In this document: positions 6,699-13,538 of the stretch, piece after piece
Layout of the letters: every line of letters begins with the position of its first letter
Numbering within the stretch: position 1 is the stretch's first letter
Assembly (NCBI GenBank): GCA_007116425.1
Contig: SKIL01000372.1
Coordinates: 1 to 13,538 of the forward strand
Reading direction: 5' to 3'
Length of the DNA: 13,538 nucleotides
Source: Bacteriovoracaceae bacterium
Lineage (GTDB): Bacteria; Bdellovibrionota; Bacteriovoracia; Bacteriovoracales; Bacteriovoracaceae
Made by a program: the position numbers and the translations under genes
Notes under the pieces: generated by a model
What the model was told of the DNA's origin: nothing
The model's database searches: none
The model's input: only the letters and a program-made list of their open reading frames with translations

Positions 6699-8962
6699 GC
6701 CAGCTCCAATGGCGCAAACTTAACGGCAAAGCGCTTATTTACTCCATCTTCAAACTTGATCGTAACTCTCTCCTCCTGGCCTGCTCCCTGGCTATTTACA
6801 ACGACACCTACACCATAAAGCGTATGACGGACCTTTACTCCCTTCGGAAACTTTTGAAAAATGTTTTTCTCCACTCGCTTTTCATTTTTAGCCAACTGAA
6901 AGACTGGTCCGTCGTCATACTCTTGATCAATAGGAAAATCATCATCAAAACCACTGCTAGACTGTTGATTGAGGCTCCAGTTCTGCGAGCTTGCACCCTC
7001 AGGTTTTCTCCAAACATAAAAACTATCAGGTATCTCATTTAAAAAGCGAGAAGGGCCATTAAATTTAACTTGCCCAAAAAGCATTCTGCCTTGAGCAAAG
7101 CAAATATAAAGGCGCTTCATTGCTCGAGTCATTGCAACGTAAAAAAGTCTTCTTTCTTCCTCCAAAGCAAAACTATCTCCTTCTTCAAGTGTTCGATAGC
7201 TTGGAAAAACATTTTCCTCTGCTCCTGAAATGAAGACATAAAAGTACTCTAATCCCTTGGCGGCATGAATGGTCATAAGAGAGACATCGCCAGTATTTTC
7301 GCTTTCCAGTTCATCATTACTCGCATCCAAAGTAATAGTTTCCAGATAATCGCTTAAGCTAGGCTTATCAACAGAACTTTCAAATTGCTTAATTGCACTT
7401 TGAAGCTCTTGCAAGTTTTCGAGTCTGGCCTGAGACTCATAATCTTTTATCGATTTGAGATAGTCCCAGTACCCTGAATCATACAAAATCTTTTCATAGA
7501 TAGAGGAGGGCTCAGCATCCTCTTGATCGAGAGTCTGGCACTCATGAATTAAGTTTGCAAACACTCCCAAAGCAGATTTAATTTTCGCACTCAAACGCAG
7601 ATGAGTATACTCTGATGGGTTATCACAGATATGAGTAATCACCTCAAATAGAGATACTCCTTTATCAACGGCCTCTTTTTCAAGCTTTCTTAGAGATGTT
7701 GCTCCAATCCCCCTCGCTGGAACATTAATAATACGACTAAGAGACAATGAATCCTGAGGATTAACTACAATTTTTATATAAGCGAGGATATCCTTAATCT
7801 CTTTTCTCTCATAAAACTTAATCCCGCCAACAATTCGGTATGGGATACGATCTCGCCTTAAGTAGTCTTCTAGTAAACGTGACTGAGCATTTGTTCTGTA
7901 AAAAACGGCCATTTCTTTATAAGGTACGCCCTCTTCACTTAAATTTTTTATTTGCTCTGAAATAAACTCTGCTTCTTTTTTATCACTTTCGCATTCGACA
8001 ATTTCAATATGCTCTCCAACTGGATTGTCGGTCCACATTTCTTTGCCCTTACGCTGAGAGTTTCTTTGGATAACAGCACTTGCAGCTTCAATGATAGTTT
8101 TTGAGGAGCGATAGTTTTGCTCCAATTTAATTGTTTGGACTTTAGGAAAAGTTTCTTCGAAGTCTAAAATATTTCGAATATCAGCACCACGCCAAGAGTA
8201 AATAGACTGGTCTTCGTCACCCACAACACAAATATTTTGTCTCTTCTGGCAAATCATACGAACTAAATGAAACTGTGCACGGTTGGTATCTTGATACTCA
8301 TCGATTAAGACGTATCTAAAGCGGTCTTGATATCTTTGCAGTATGTCTGGAAACTTCTCAAAAAGTTCAATGACGGCAACGATTAGCCCTCCAAAATCGA
8401 TAGAGTTGGCCTTCCGAAGTTCTTGTTCATAGTCCAGGTAGTATCGATAAAAAACATCATCCCGATCTATCTCATAATCAGTGAAGTCACCCTCTGGCCG
8501 ATCAATATAGTGTCCAACATTTTTAATTTCATCAATAAAGTAAAGAACTTCAAAAGGAGAAACTTCTTTTGTACTTACCCCATAACGCGAAAGAATATGT
8601 TTAACAATCGCCTTAGACTCAGATTTATCATAGATCGTAAAATTTCGACTAAGTCCAATATGTGAAGCCTCAGATCTTAAAACTCGAGCACAAAAAGCGT
8701 GAAAGGTTGTCAGTTGTAACGCTCCAATATCGGAACTTACTTCAAGCGCTACTCTTTCTCTCATTTCTTTGGCGGCCTTATTTGAAAAGGTAAGCCCTAA
8801 AACCTGATAAGGACTGATTTGCATCTTATCAATAAGGTATGAAATCTTCGCCACGAGAGTTCGTGTCTTACCAGAACCAGCTCCGGCAAGGATCATCAGA
8901 GGTCCTTCATTATGAAGGACCGCTTCCTTTTGCGCCTGATTTAAACTTTCTATATCCAACAT
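6695..8962 (-). CDS. pcrA: UvrD/PcrA-type superfamily 1 DNA helicase
   Basis: This is a 3-prime to 5-prime ATP-dependent DNA helicase used in nucleotide-excision and mismatch repair and in clearing replication and transcription conflicts. Motifs in order are the Q-motif LNQAQKEAV (7-15), Walker A GAGSGKT (27-33), motif Ia TFSNKAAKEMRERV (58-71), TTFHAF (85-90), Walker B DEYQDT (221-226), motif III GDEDQSIYSWRGA (248-260), motif IV NYRSS (283-287), motif V TIHAAKGLEY (564-573) and motif VI VAMTRA (609-614). An acidic, low-complexity linker (about 655-690) leads to a C-terminal Tudor-like domain at 706-755 (VRHTLYGVGVVV, FAVKFAPLEL), the part that contacts RNA polymerase in PcrA and UvrD. The length of 755 is normal. 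All key residues seem present. The ATG lies 2 bp after the glmS stop, with only a weak GAG Shine-Dalgarno, so translation may depend on coupling to glmS. PcrA and UvrD names are near-equivalent here. Confidence 0.95.
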   Translation of the reverse strand: MLDIESLNQAQKEAVLHNEGPLMILAGAGSGKTRTLVAKISYLIDKMQISPYQVLGLTFSNKAAKEMRERVALEVSSDIGALQLTTFHAFCARVLRSEASHIGLSRNFTIYDKSESKAIVKHILSRYGVSTKEVSPFEVLYFIDEIKNVGHYIDRPEGDFTDYEIDRDDVFYRYYLDYEQELRKANSIDFGGLIVAVIELFEKFPDILQRYQDRFRYVLIDEYQDTNRAQFHLVRMICQKRQNICVVGDEDQSIYSWRGADIRNILDFEETFPKVQTIKLEQNYRSSKTIIEAASAVIQRNSQRKGKEMWTDNPVGEHIEIVECESDKKEAEFISEQIKNLSEEGVPYKEMAVFYRTNAQSRLLEDYLRRDRIPYRIVGGIKFYERKEIKDILAYIKIVVNPQDSLSLSRIINVPARGIGATSLRKLEKEAVDKGVSLFEVITHICDNPSEYTHLRLSAKIKSALGVFANLIHECQTLDQEDAEPSSIYEKILYDSGYWDYLKSIKDYESQARLENLQELQSAIKQFESSVDKPSLSDYLETITLDASNDELESENTGDVSLMTIHAAKGLEYFYVFISGAEENVFPSYRTLEEGDSFALEEERRLFYVAMTRAMKRLYICFAQGRMLFGQVKFNGPSRFLNEIPDSFYVWRKPEGASSQNWSLNQQSSSGFDDDFPIDQEYDDGPVFQLAKNEKRVEKNIFQKFPKGVKVRHTLYGVGVVVNSQGAGQEERVTIKFEDGVNKRFAVKFAPLELA

Positions 8963-8964
8963 AA

Positions 8965-10788
8965 CTACTCAACTGTAACTGATTTCGCCAAATTTCGAGG
9001 CTTATCAATATCAGTCCCCTTATATAGGGCAATATAATAGGCCAACATTTGATTCACGACATTCACATAAAGAGGGCCCAAGTCTCCCAAGTCGCTAAAA
9101 TCTAACGAGATATAAAAGTCACTAATTTCTTCAAGATCAGTATCACCTTTTGGACCAATCGTGAGAATTATTCCTTTGCGAGCTCGGATCTCTTGAATAT
9201 TTGAAACTGTTTTATCATAAAGCTCTGGACCAACAATGGCGACATTTACCATTTCACTGTCAATCAATGCAATTGGGCCATGCTTTAACTCACCTGACGC
9301 ATATCCTTCCGCGTGAACATAAGCGATTTCTTTAAGCTTGAGTGCCCCTTCTAATGCAATTGGAAAGTACATCCCTCGCCCAGTATAAAAATAACCCTTT
9401 CTTTCATAGATTTCTTTAGCAATTGCTTTAATTTTTTCCTCTTGAGCTAGGAGATAATCAACTCTCTCGGCCAACAAATTAAACTGAGAAGCTAAGGCCA
9501 CCCTTCGTTCTGGATTATTTAGATCTCCAGAGAGAGCATACGAAAGAAGTCTTCCCGTCAAAACCTGTTGAGTGAAGGCCTTTGTACTTGCAACTCCTAT
9601 TTCAACGCCTGCTCGAATAATTAAATTATGGTTACAGTTTCGATATAAAGTTGAACCTTCAACATTTACAATAGATATCGTATCAAGTCCCTTCTCTGTA
9701 CACAGCTCCTGAGCTGCCAAAGTATCTGCAGTTTCACCGGACTGGCTCACAAACAGCCCCATTTCCCCACTTTTAATCAAAGGGTTTTTATAGCGAAACT
9801 CGCTCGCAATTTCAGCAACGGTTGGGATTTGATTATATTGCTCAAGAAAATCTTTAATCATCAGACCTGCGTAAAAAGCAGTTCCACATGCAGAAATATG
9901 AACTCTTTCTGGTCTTAAATTTGCCACATCTTGTAGGGCCGACTCTCCTTCTCCTGCAAAATAATACTGAGTTAAAGAGCGGATAAGCTCCGGCTGCTCA
10001 TGAATCTCTTTAAGCATAAAGTGATCGTAATCTCCTTTATCCGAAGCTGTCGCAGAAATATCAGGAGTCTTTGACATATATCTTCGCGTTTTAGTGCCAT
10101 CAAGCTCATAGAAGTTTAACAAATTCTTATTGGCAGCACTTAAATGACATAAAACATCGTCTTCAGGAAAATAGAGCTTATGAACCATTCCGGCCAAAGC
10201 ATAAGGATCTGAAGAAACAAGACCCTCAGAACTTGTTTCATTAATCCCACAAACAAGTGGAGCTCCACGCTTAATCGCATAAATTTCACTTGTTTCACTA
10301 TTCAATATCACAAAGGCAGAGTTGCCCGTAATGCGATGAAAAGAGTTAATGATCGCCTGTTTAAATGGAACATCCTGTGAAACTTGATCACTTAACAAGG
10401 CCAAAAAAACTTCCGAGTCCGTCTCAGAATGAAACTTAATTCCTTTTTCGATAAGCTCTCGTTTAAGTGTTGTGGCGTTTTCAATAATCCCATTGTGAAC
10501 CATGGCAATTTTATCATTACTATGTGGATGAGAATTTGTGTCATTGACTTCACCGTGAGTGGCCCAGCGAGTGTGGCCGATACAGGAGCGTGCAACAAGA
10601 TTTTTTCCCTCTAAAATGCGCTTGAGATTTTCAAGTTTTCCACTTTTCTTAAACACGCAAAGTTCATTATGTTCGTCGACAAAGCTTACACCTGCCGAAT
10701 CATAGCCTCGATACTCGAGTCTCTTTAATCCCTCTAAAACGGTTTCAACTGAATTTTGGGGACCTAAATGTCCAACAATTCCACACAT
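8965..10788 (-). CDS. glmS: Glucosamine-6-phosphate synthase (glutamine-fructose-6-phosphate aminotransferase, isomerizing)
   Basis: GlmS makes glucosamine-6-phosphate from fructose-6-phosphate and glutamine, the entry step to UDP-GlcNAc. The start was set at the ATG at 10788, not an in-frame codon 15 bases upstream, because the protein must begin MCGIVG: Cys2 becomes the N-terminal nucleophile after Met removal, and GAGG sits 5 bases before this ATG. The product is 607 residues (E. coli 609). The class II amidotransferase domain covers about 2-240 with LEYRGYDSAGV (24-34), GHTRWATHGE (71-80), HNG (98-100) and TDSEVF (123-128). SIS domain 1 (about 290-415) has SACGTAFYAG (299-308), SQSGETADT (349-357) and GVASTKAFTQQ (398-408). 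SIS domain 2 (about 455-595) has EGALKLKEIAY and GELKHGPIALID. The C-terminal loop ends PRNLAKSVTVE, the conserved tail that enters the sugar site. It follows glmU by 94 bp. No glmS ribozyme signature was recognised in the leader. Confidence 0.97.
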   Translation of the reverse strand: MCGIVGHLGPQNSVETVLEGLKRLEYRGYDSAGVSFVDEHNELCVFKKSGKLENLKRILEGKNLVARSCIGHTRWATHGEVNDTNSHPHSNDKIAMVHNGIIENATTLKRELIEKGIKFHSETDSEVFLALLSDQVSQDVPFKQAIINSFHRITGNSAFVILNSETSEIYAIKRGAPLVCGINETSSEGLVSSDPYALAGMVHKLYFPEDDVLCHLSAANKNLLNFYELDGTKTRRYMSKTPDISATASDKGDYDHFMLKEIHEQPELIRSLTQYYFAGEGESALQDVANLRPERVHISACGTAFYAGLMIKDFLEQYNQIPTVAEIASEFRYKNPLIKSGEMGLFVSQSGETADTLAAQELCTEKGLDTISIVNVEGSTLYRNCNHNLIIRAGVEIGVASTKAFTQQVLTGRLLSYALSGDLNNPERRVALASQFNLLAERVDYLLAQEEKIKAIAKEIYERKGYFYTGRGMYFPIALEGALKLKEIAYVHAEGYASGELKHGPIALIDSEMVNVAIVGPELYDKTVSNIQEIRARKGIILTIGPKGDTDLEEISDFYISLDFSDLGDLGPLYVNVVNQMLAYYIALYKGTDIDKPRNLAKSVTVE

Positions 10789-10882
10789 AAACACCTCGCG
10801 CAACGCACCATAAAAGTCAAAAATATTGAATCGACAATACCATCTGATACAGATATCGACTAGCTAGAGCGACTCCCTAGAG
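10789..10882 (-). promoter_or_regulatory. glmS leader with clustered palindromes, candidate regulatory region
   Basis: This 94-bp spacer is the only sizeable gap in the six-gene run. With the end of glmU it holds four CTAG tetranucleotides at 10860-10863, 10864-10867, 10877-10880 and 10883-10886; a 7-base direct repeat CTAGAGC at 10864-10870 and 10877-10883; and a 13-bp palindrome ATCTG-ATA-CAGAT at 10842-10854. In the glmS-sense RNA, 10881-10886 can pair either within the hairpin at 10874-10889 or with 10860-10865, so two mutually exclusive stems are possible. I found no convincing -35/-10 pair. Whether it holds a promoter, an operator or an RNA switch is unknown. Confidence 0.35.
10842..10854. 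repeat. 13-bp palindrome in the glmS leader
   Basis: ATCTG and CAGAT flank a 3-base centre ATA. It is symmetric on both strands, so it could be a dimeric protein site or a short RNA hairpin 54 bases before the glmS ATG. Confidence 0.35.
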
Positions 10883-10889
10883 CTAGGGA
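10874..10889 (+). terminator. Hairpin with T-tract on the plus strand at the glmU 3-prime end
   Basis: TCCCTAG (10874-10880) and CTAGGGA (10883-10889) form a stem with a very short loop (6 bp if the loop is 4 bases). On the plus strand it is followed by TTTGATTTTTT (10890-10900), a terminator-like layout, though no plus-strand gene ends here. On the minus strand, the direction of glmU and glmS, no T-run follows, so read-through to glmS is expected. It may block antisense transcription or belong to the glmS leader; the glmU stop codon lies in the stem. Confidence 0.3.
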
Positions 10890-12280
10890 TTTGATTTTTT
10901 CTTAATAAATTTCTTTGCCAGGCCTTCTTTGGTCGTCTGCCTAGTGCGTGAGATTGCAAAAGAGCCTTTTGGCATCGACTGATTTATAGTCGAGCCACTC
11001 GCCACAAAGCACTCATCACCAATTTCCACAGGTGCGATAGCTTGACTATCTGAGCCAATGAAACAATCACTTCCAATCTTAGTCTTATGCTTATTCGCCC
11101 CATCATAATTACATGTAATAAATCCACAACCGATATTAGTTCTCGCCCCAATCTCAGCGTCTCCCACGTAACTCAAATGACTAACCTTTGAAGCGGTATC
11201 AAAAAATGATTTTTTACTTTCTACAAAGTTACCAATTTTAACTGACTCAGCAAGGTGACTTCCTTCTCTCAATCGAGCATATGGGCCAATTTGACAGTGA
11301 GATTGTATTTTCGCTTTCTCGATATAAGAATTTGCATAAATGGACACATCTGAATCAATTTCACTACTCTTTATTACGCATCCACTTTCAACAACGCAGT
11401 TTTTACCAATTTTTGTTTGTCCCTGAAGGACAGAGTTTGGATGAATAAGAGTTCCCTCCCCAATTTCGACTGAAGTATCGATATAAGTATTTTCAATATC
11501 AATAAGCCGAACTCCAGACTCAAGCAACTCAATATTTTTTCGCAATCGTAATGATCTTTCAATTCGATGCAACTGAACAAGATCATTAACTCCCAAGAAG
11601 TCTTCTTCGCTATCAAAGCAAAGAGCTTCAACATCGGCCCCAGGTTTAAAAACATCAGTTAAATAAAACTCACCCGAAGCATTGTTATCATCCAAAGATT
11701 TTAAGGCATCAACCAAATAGCTCGTCTTTATAAGATATAAACCAGAGTTGACCTCTTTAATTAATTTTTCACTTTCACTGGCATCTTTTTCTTCTGTAAT
11801 TTTAAACCCTTTATCAGACTTTATGATTCGCCCATAACCATGCGGATTTTGCGCGACAAAACTCGCACATACTGCACTCGAGTCTTTTTGCTTAAGTCGA
11901 GTAATCATATTTTCAAGTGTTGCCTTACTTAAAAGTGGTGTGTCTGCACACATTATAAAGGTATAAGTATAATCAGATGCATTTGGAGATTGTGCCATAT
12001 ACTCCTGAACCGCATGCCCCGTTCCTTTTTGCTCTCGCTGATGAACAAAGTTGATTTTATTCTTACTTGGCAACTGATTAATATGGTCCTCGACAAGTTC
12101 TTTTGCATGACCAGTAATAACGGTAATATCAACTTTGTCGTGATCTAAAGATTCAACTGCGCTAATAATATAATCAACAAGAGCACGACCAACTGCTTTA
12201 ACCAAAGGTTTTGGTTGGTTTAACTTTAGTCTTGTACCCTTACCTGCGGCCAAAATTACCACACTAATTCTATCGGACAT
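10883..12280 (-). CDS. glmU: Bifunctional GlcNAc-1-phosphate uridyltransferase / glucosamine-1-phosphate acetyltransferase
   Basis: GlmU acetylates glucosamine-1-phosphate and then couples it to UTP, giving UDP-GlcNAc for peptidoglycan and lipopolysaccharide. The start is set at the ATG at 12280, preceded by GGAG, because the product then begins MSDRISVVILAAGKGTRL as in the family; an in-frame extension of 15 codons adds only a non-conserved stretch. The length is 465 (E. coli 456). The N-terminal Rossmann-like uridyltransferase domain (about 5-235) has the loop LAAGKGTRL (10-18) with QPK (22-24), QKGTGHA (84-90), CADTPLL (111-117) and EVNSGLYL (176-183). A left-handed beta-helix of hexapeptide repeats follows (about 260-450) with the catalytic-type His at 368 (KVSHLSYVGDAEIG), ITCNYDGANK (388-397) and the conserved tail SRTRQTTKEG. 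It is the first gene of the leftward run and is divergent from lon. Confidence 0.96.
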   Translation of the reverse strand: MSDRISVVILAAGKGTRLKLNQPKPLVKAVGRALVDYIISAVESLDHDKVDITVITGHAKELVEDHINQLPSKNKINFVHQREQKGTGHAVQEYMAQSPNASDYTYTFIMCADTPLLSKATLENMITRLKQKDSSAVCASFVAQNPHGYGRIIKSDKGFKITEEKDASESEKLIKEVNSGLYLIKTSYLVDALKSLDDNNASGEFYLTDVFKPGADVEALCFDSEEDFLGVNDLVQLHRIERSLRLRKNIELLESGVRLIDIENTYIDTSVEIGEGTLIHPNSVLQGQTKIGKNCVVESGCVIKSSEIDSDVSIYANSYIEKAKIQSHCQIGPYARLREGSHLAESVKIGNFVESKKSFFDTASKVSHLSYVGDAEIGARTNIGCGFITCNYDGANKHKTKIGSDCFIGSDSQAIAPVEIGDECFVASGSTINQSMPKGSFAISRTRQTTKEGLAKKFIKKKSNP

Positions 12281-12443
12281 ATGCGCTCCACAAGGTTTTA
12301 ACAAAAAACAAACAGCTATAGTCAACTAACTCGAACCCCCTGCTTTTATCGAGGATGTGACCCGTAACATGCCTATATTCAAACATACACCGTCTAATTA
12401 TGTCAGTTAAAACAAAAAAAAAGTTAAATAAAACCGTAAAAAA

Positions 12444-12472
12444 CTTAAAGACTTAACCAGTAATCCCCGATT
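12444..12472 (+). promoter_or_regulatory. Candidate heat-shock (sigma-32/RpoH-type) promoter of lon
   Basis: CTTAAAG (12444-12450) and CCCCGATT (12465-12472) are separated by 14 bases. The E. coli RpoH consensus is CTTGAAA, a spacer of about 11-16, and CCCCATNT; the CCCC core and spacing match, with a G-to-A change in the -35. Transcription would start near 12480, giving a leader of about 43 bases. lon is a classic heat-shock gene, which supports the call. A GATAAT at 12486-12491 is a possible sigma-70 -10 but lacks a -35 at the right distance. Confidence 0.5.
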
Positions 12473-12510
12473 GATTAAAAGTATGGATAATACCTTCTCA
12501 GGTCCCGTTT

Positions 12511-12516
12511 GGAGGA
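12511..12516 (+). promoter_or_regulatory. Strong ribosome binding site of lon
   Basis: GGAGGA lies 6 bases before the ATG at 12523. It is a near-complete anti-16S match and the strongest Shine-Dalgarno noticed in the window, which fixes the lon start. Confidence 0.8.
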
Positions 12517-12522
12517 GACATT

Positions 12523-13538
12523 ATGGTAACGAATTACGAGGGCGATAGTATCGAATTGAAAGAGGAACTCCCACTCTTACCCATTAGAGATATAGTAGTT
12601 TATCCTTTTATGATACTACCTCTATTTGTCGGACGAGACAGTTCAATCCAAGCGGTTGAGCACGCACTTAACCACACTGATCGATTGATTTATCTCGCCA
12701 GTCAAAAAGATATCACGGCCGAAACGCCAGAACCTTCTGAAATTTTCGAACTCGGTACTGTCGCGATGATTATGCGAATGAGAAAACTTCCAGACGGGCG
12801 AATAAAAATACTCGTTCAAGGCCTCACTAAGGCGCGAACTCAAAATATTACACAAGACACTCCATTCTTCATGGCAAAAGTCGATAAAGTAGAAGATGTG
12901 CATATCGAGGGAAGTGATGTCGCCACCAAGGCACTCATGCGCAACCTAAAAGAACAACTCGAAAGAGTTATTACTTTGGGTAAAGTTCTCTCTCCAGATA
13001 TTCTGATGGTACTTGAAGATATTCAAGAGCCAGGAAGGCTGGCCGACCTTATTGCCTCTAATTTAAATCTACCAGTTAATGAAGCTCAACTTGTCTTGGA
13101 AACCCTCGACCCAATTGAGCGCCTTCATCGAATTAACGATATTCTTAGTCGAGAACTTGAAGTTCTCGCGATGCAGGCAAAAATTCGAAATAACGCAAAA
13201 GAAGAAATTTCAAAAAATCAAAAAGAATATTTTTTAAGAGAACAGATAAAGGCTATCAAAAATGAACTCGGAGACAACGGAGCAGCCGCGACCGGTGAAG
13301 CCGAGGATGAAGTTGGTGACTTTCGTGCAAAAATCGAAGCTTGTAAGATGCCAGAAGAAGCGCAAAAAGAAGCTCTCAAGCAACTTACAAGATTTGAGAA
13401 AATGCACCCAGATTCATCAGAGTCAAGCATTATAAGGTCTTATTTAGAGTGGCTCACGGATCTCCCCTGGTCAACTTCGAGCGAAGAGAATATTGATCTA
13501 GATGTGGCTTTAGATATTTTAAATGAAGACCACTTTGA
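12523..13538 (+). CDS. lon: ATP-dependent Lon protease, N-terminal part (3-prime partial)
   Basis: The frame is open from the ATG at 12523 to the window edge, giving 338 complete codons of a protein usually near 800 residues. Lon is a cytoplasmic AAA+ serine protease that degrades misfolded and regulatory proteins. The N-terminal substrate-binding domain (about 14-210) opens with LPLLPIRDIVVYP (16-28) and LPLFVGRD (32-39). A helical stretch follows with LEVLAMQAKI and EYFLREQIKAIKNELG (235-250), matching the EYYL.EQ.KAI.KELG segment of Lon. The linker contains YLEWLTDLPW (307-316), and the readable part ends at LNEDHF, the conserved DH segment that begins the ATPase module. Walker A, Walker B and the Ser-Lys dyad lie beyond the window, so activity and class cannot be checked. 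The likely heat-shock promoter and strong Shine-Dalgarno suggest stress-inducible, high expression. Confidence 0.95.
   Translation, partial: MVTNYEGDSIELKEELPLLPIRDIVVYPFMILPLFVGRDSSIQAVEHALNHTDRLIYLASQKDITAETPEPSEIFELGTVAMIMRMRKLPDGRIKILVQGLTKARTQNITQDTPFFMAKVDKVEDVHIEGSDVATKALMRNLKEQLERVITLGKVLSPDILMVLEDIQEPGRLADLIASNLNLPVNEAQLVLETLDPIERLHRINDILSRELEVLAMQAKIRNNAKEEISKNQKEYFLREQIKAIKNELGDNGAAATGEAEDEVGDFRAKIEACKMPEEAQKEALKQLTRFEKMHPDSSESSIIRSYLEWLTDLPWSTSSEENIDLDVALDILNEDHF

Larger units (their letters stand above)
12281..12522. other. Divergent intergenic region between glmU and lon
   Basis: This 242-bp AT-rich region must hold promoters for both directions. For lon, a sigma-32-like element is annotated separately. 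For glmU the minus strand has TTGACT with a roughly 18-base spacer before TTAAAA, a poor -10, so no leftward promoter is called with confidence. CTCGA (12330-12334) and TCGAG (12349-12353) form a short spaced inverted repeat of unknown meaning. No small ORF or RNA gene is evident. Confidence 0.5.

Noticed and set aside
6824..7042. Plus-strand ORF of 72 codons opposite the helicase gene, and a similar minus-strand ORF in another frame of the same stretch
   Set aside because: Both lie inside the well-supported pcrA coding sequence, have unbiased hydrophobic content and no Shine-Dalgarno; they are frame shadows.
10429..10614. Plus-strand ORF antisense to glmS
   Set aside because: It mirrors conserved glmS codons, and no start signal or family resemblance is seen.
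10789..10803. Five-codon N-terminal extension of GlmS
   Set aside because: GlmS needs Cys directly after the initiator Met; the extension would abolish the N-terminal nucleophile.
10789..10882. glmS ribozyme
   Set aside because: The spacer is too short and no conserved glmS-ribozyme core is recognisable; that element is typical of Gram-positive bacteria.
12281..12325. Fifteen-codon N-terminal extension of GlmU
   Set aside because: The family begins just before the LAAGKGTRL loop, and the ATG at 12280 has GGAG upstream.
12471..12491. TTGATT plus GATAAT as a sigma-70 promoter for lon
   Set aside because: The spacer is only 9 bases, far below the usual 16-18.
12643..12903. Minus-strand ORF of 86 codons inside lon
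   Set aside because: It overlaps the conserved Lon N-domain and has no independent evidence.
13218..13430. Minus-strand ORF inside lon, Ser-rich
   Set aside because: It is the complement of Glu/Lys-rich lon codons, a typical shadow.

Overview
The window is AT-rich bacterial chromosome with housekeeping content and Gram-negative traits: an AsmA-like protein, two-domain GlmU and GlmS, a single-pass envelope protein and Lon. The set (large single-TM proteins of unknown function, a stray FliG-type domain protein, tight operons, low GC) would fit the Bdellovibrionota, for example a Bacteriovorax or Halobacteriovorax relative. That placement is inference from overall style, not from a diagnostic marker. 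I see no RNA genes, insertion sequences, CRISPR arrays or prophage genes.

Left part (1-2670): the C-terminal end of a membrane protein enters from the left edge and meets, tail to tail with no gap, a minus-strand gene for a 439-residue protein with an N-terminal HTH-like region, one membrane span, an acidic periplasmic linker and a conserved-looking C-terminal domain. A 230-bp divergent intergenic region then drives a two-gene plus-strand unit: a highly charged coiled-coil protein and a 147-residue protein derived from the C-terminal half of the flagellar switch protein FliG. By eye the FliG-like protein lacks the acidic torque pair and has no N-terminal FliF-binding part, so it is probably not a normal motor component.

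Centre (2654-12280): a six-gene minus-strand run reads, in order of transcription, glmU, glmS, pcrA/uvrD, an AsmA-like gene, mtnA and a short ppx/gppA-type gene. glmU and glmS supply UDP-GlcNAc for peptidoglycan and lipopolysaccharide. The 3-prime genes are packed with a 2-bp gap or 4-bp overlaps and are probably translationally coupled. The 94-bp glmU-glmS spacer is the only sizeable internal gap, and it carries a cluster of palindromes that could form alternative hairpins ahead of glmS. The last gene, ppx, overlaps the end of the FliG-like gene by 17 bp.

Right part (12281-13538): a 242-bp divergent region separates glmU from lon, of which only the first 338 codons are present. Upstream of lon is a good visual match to a sigma-32-type heat-shock promoter and a strong Shine-Dalgarno.

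The most unusual points are the FliG-like/coiled-coil module with its divergent HTH-TM neighbour, the palindrome-rich glmS leader, and a marked excess of the tetranucleotide GGCC across the window. Most of the window is recognisable housekeeping sequence, and I do not see a clear defence system or other large novel system.
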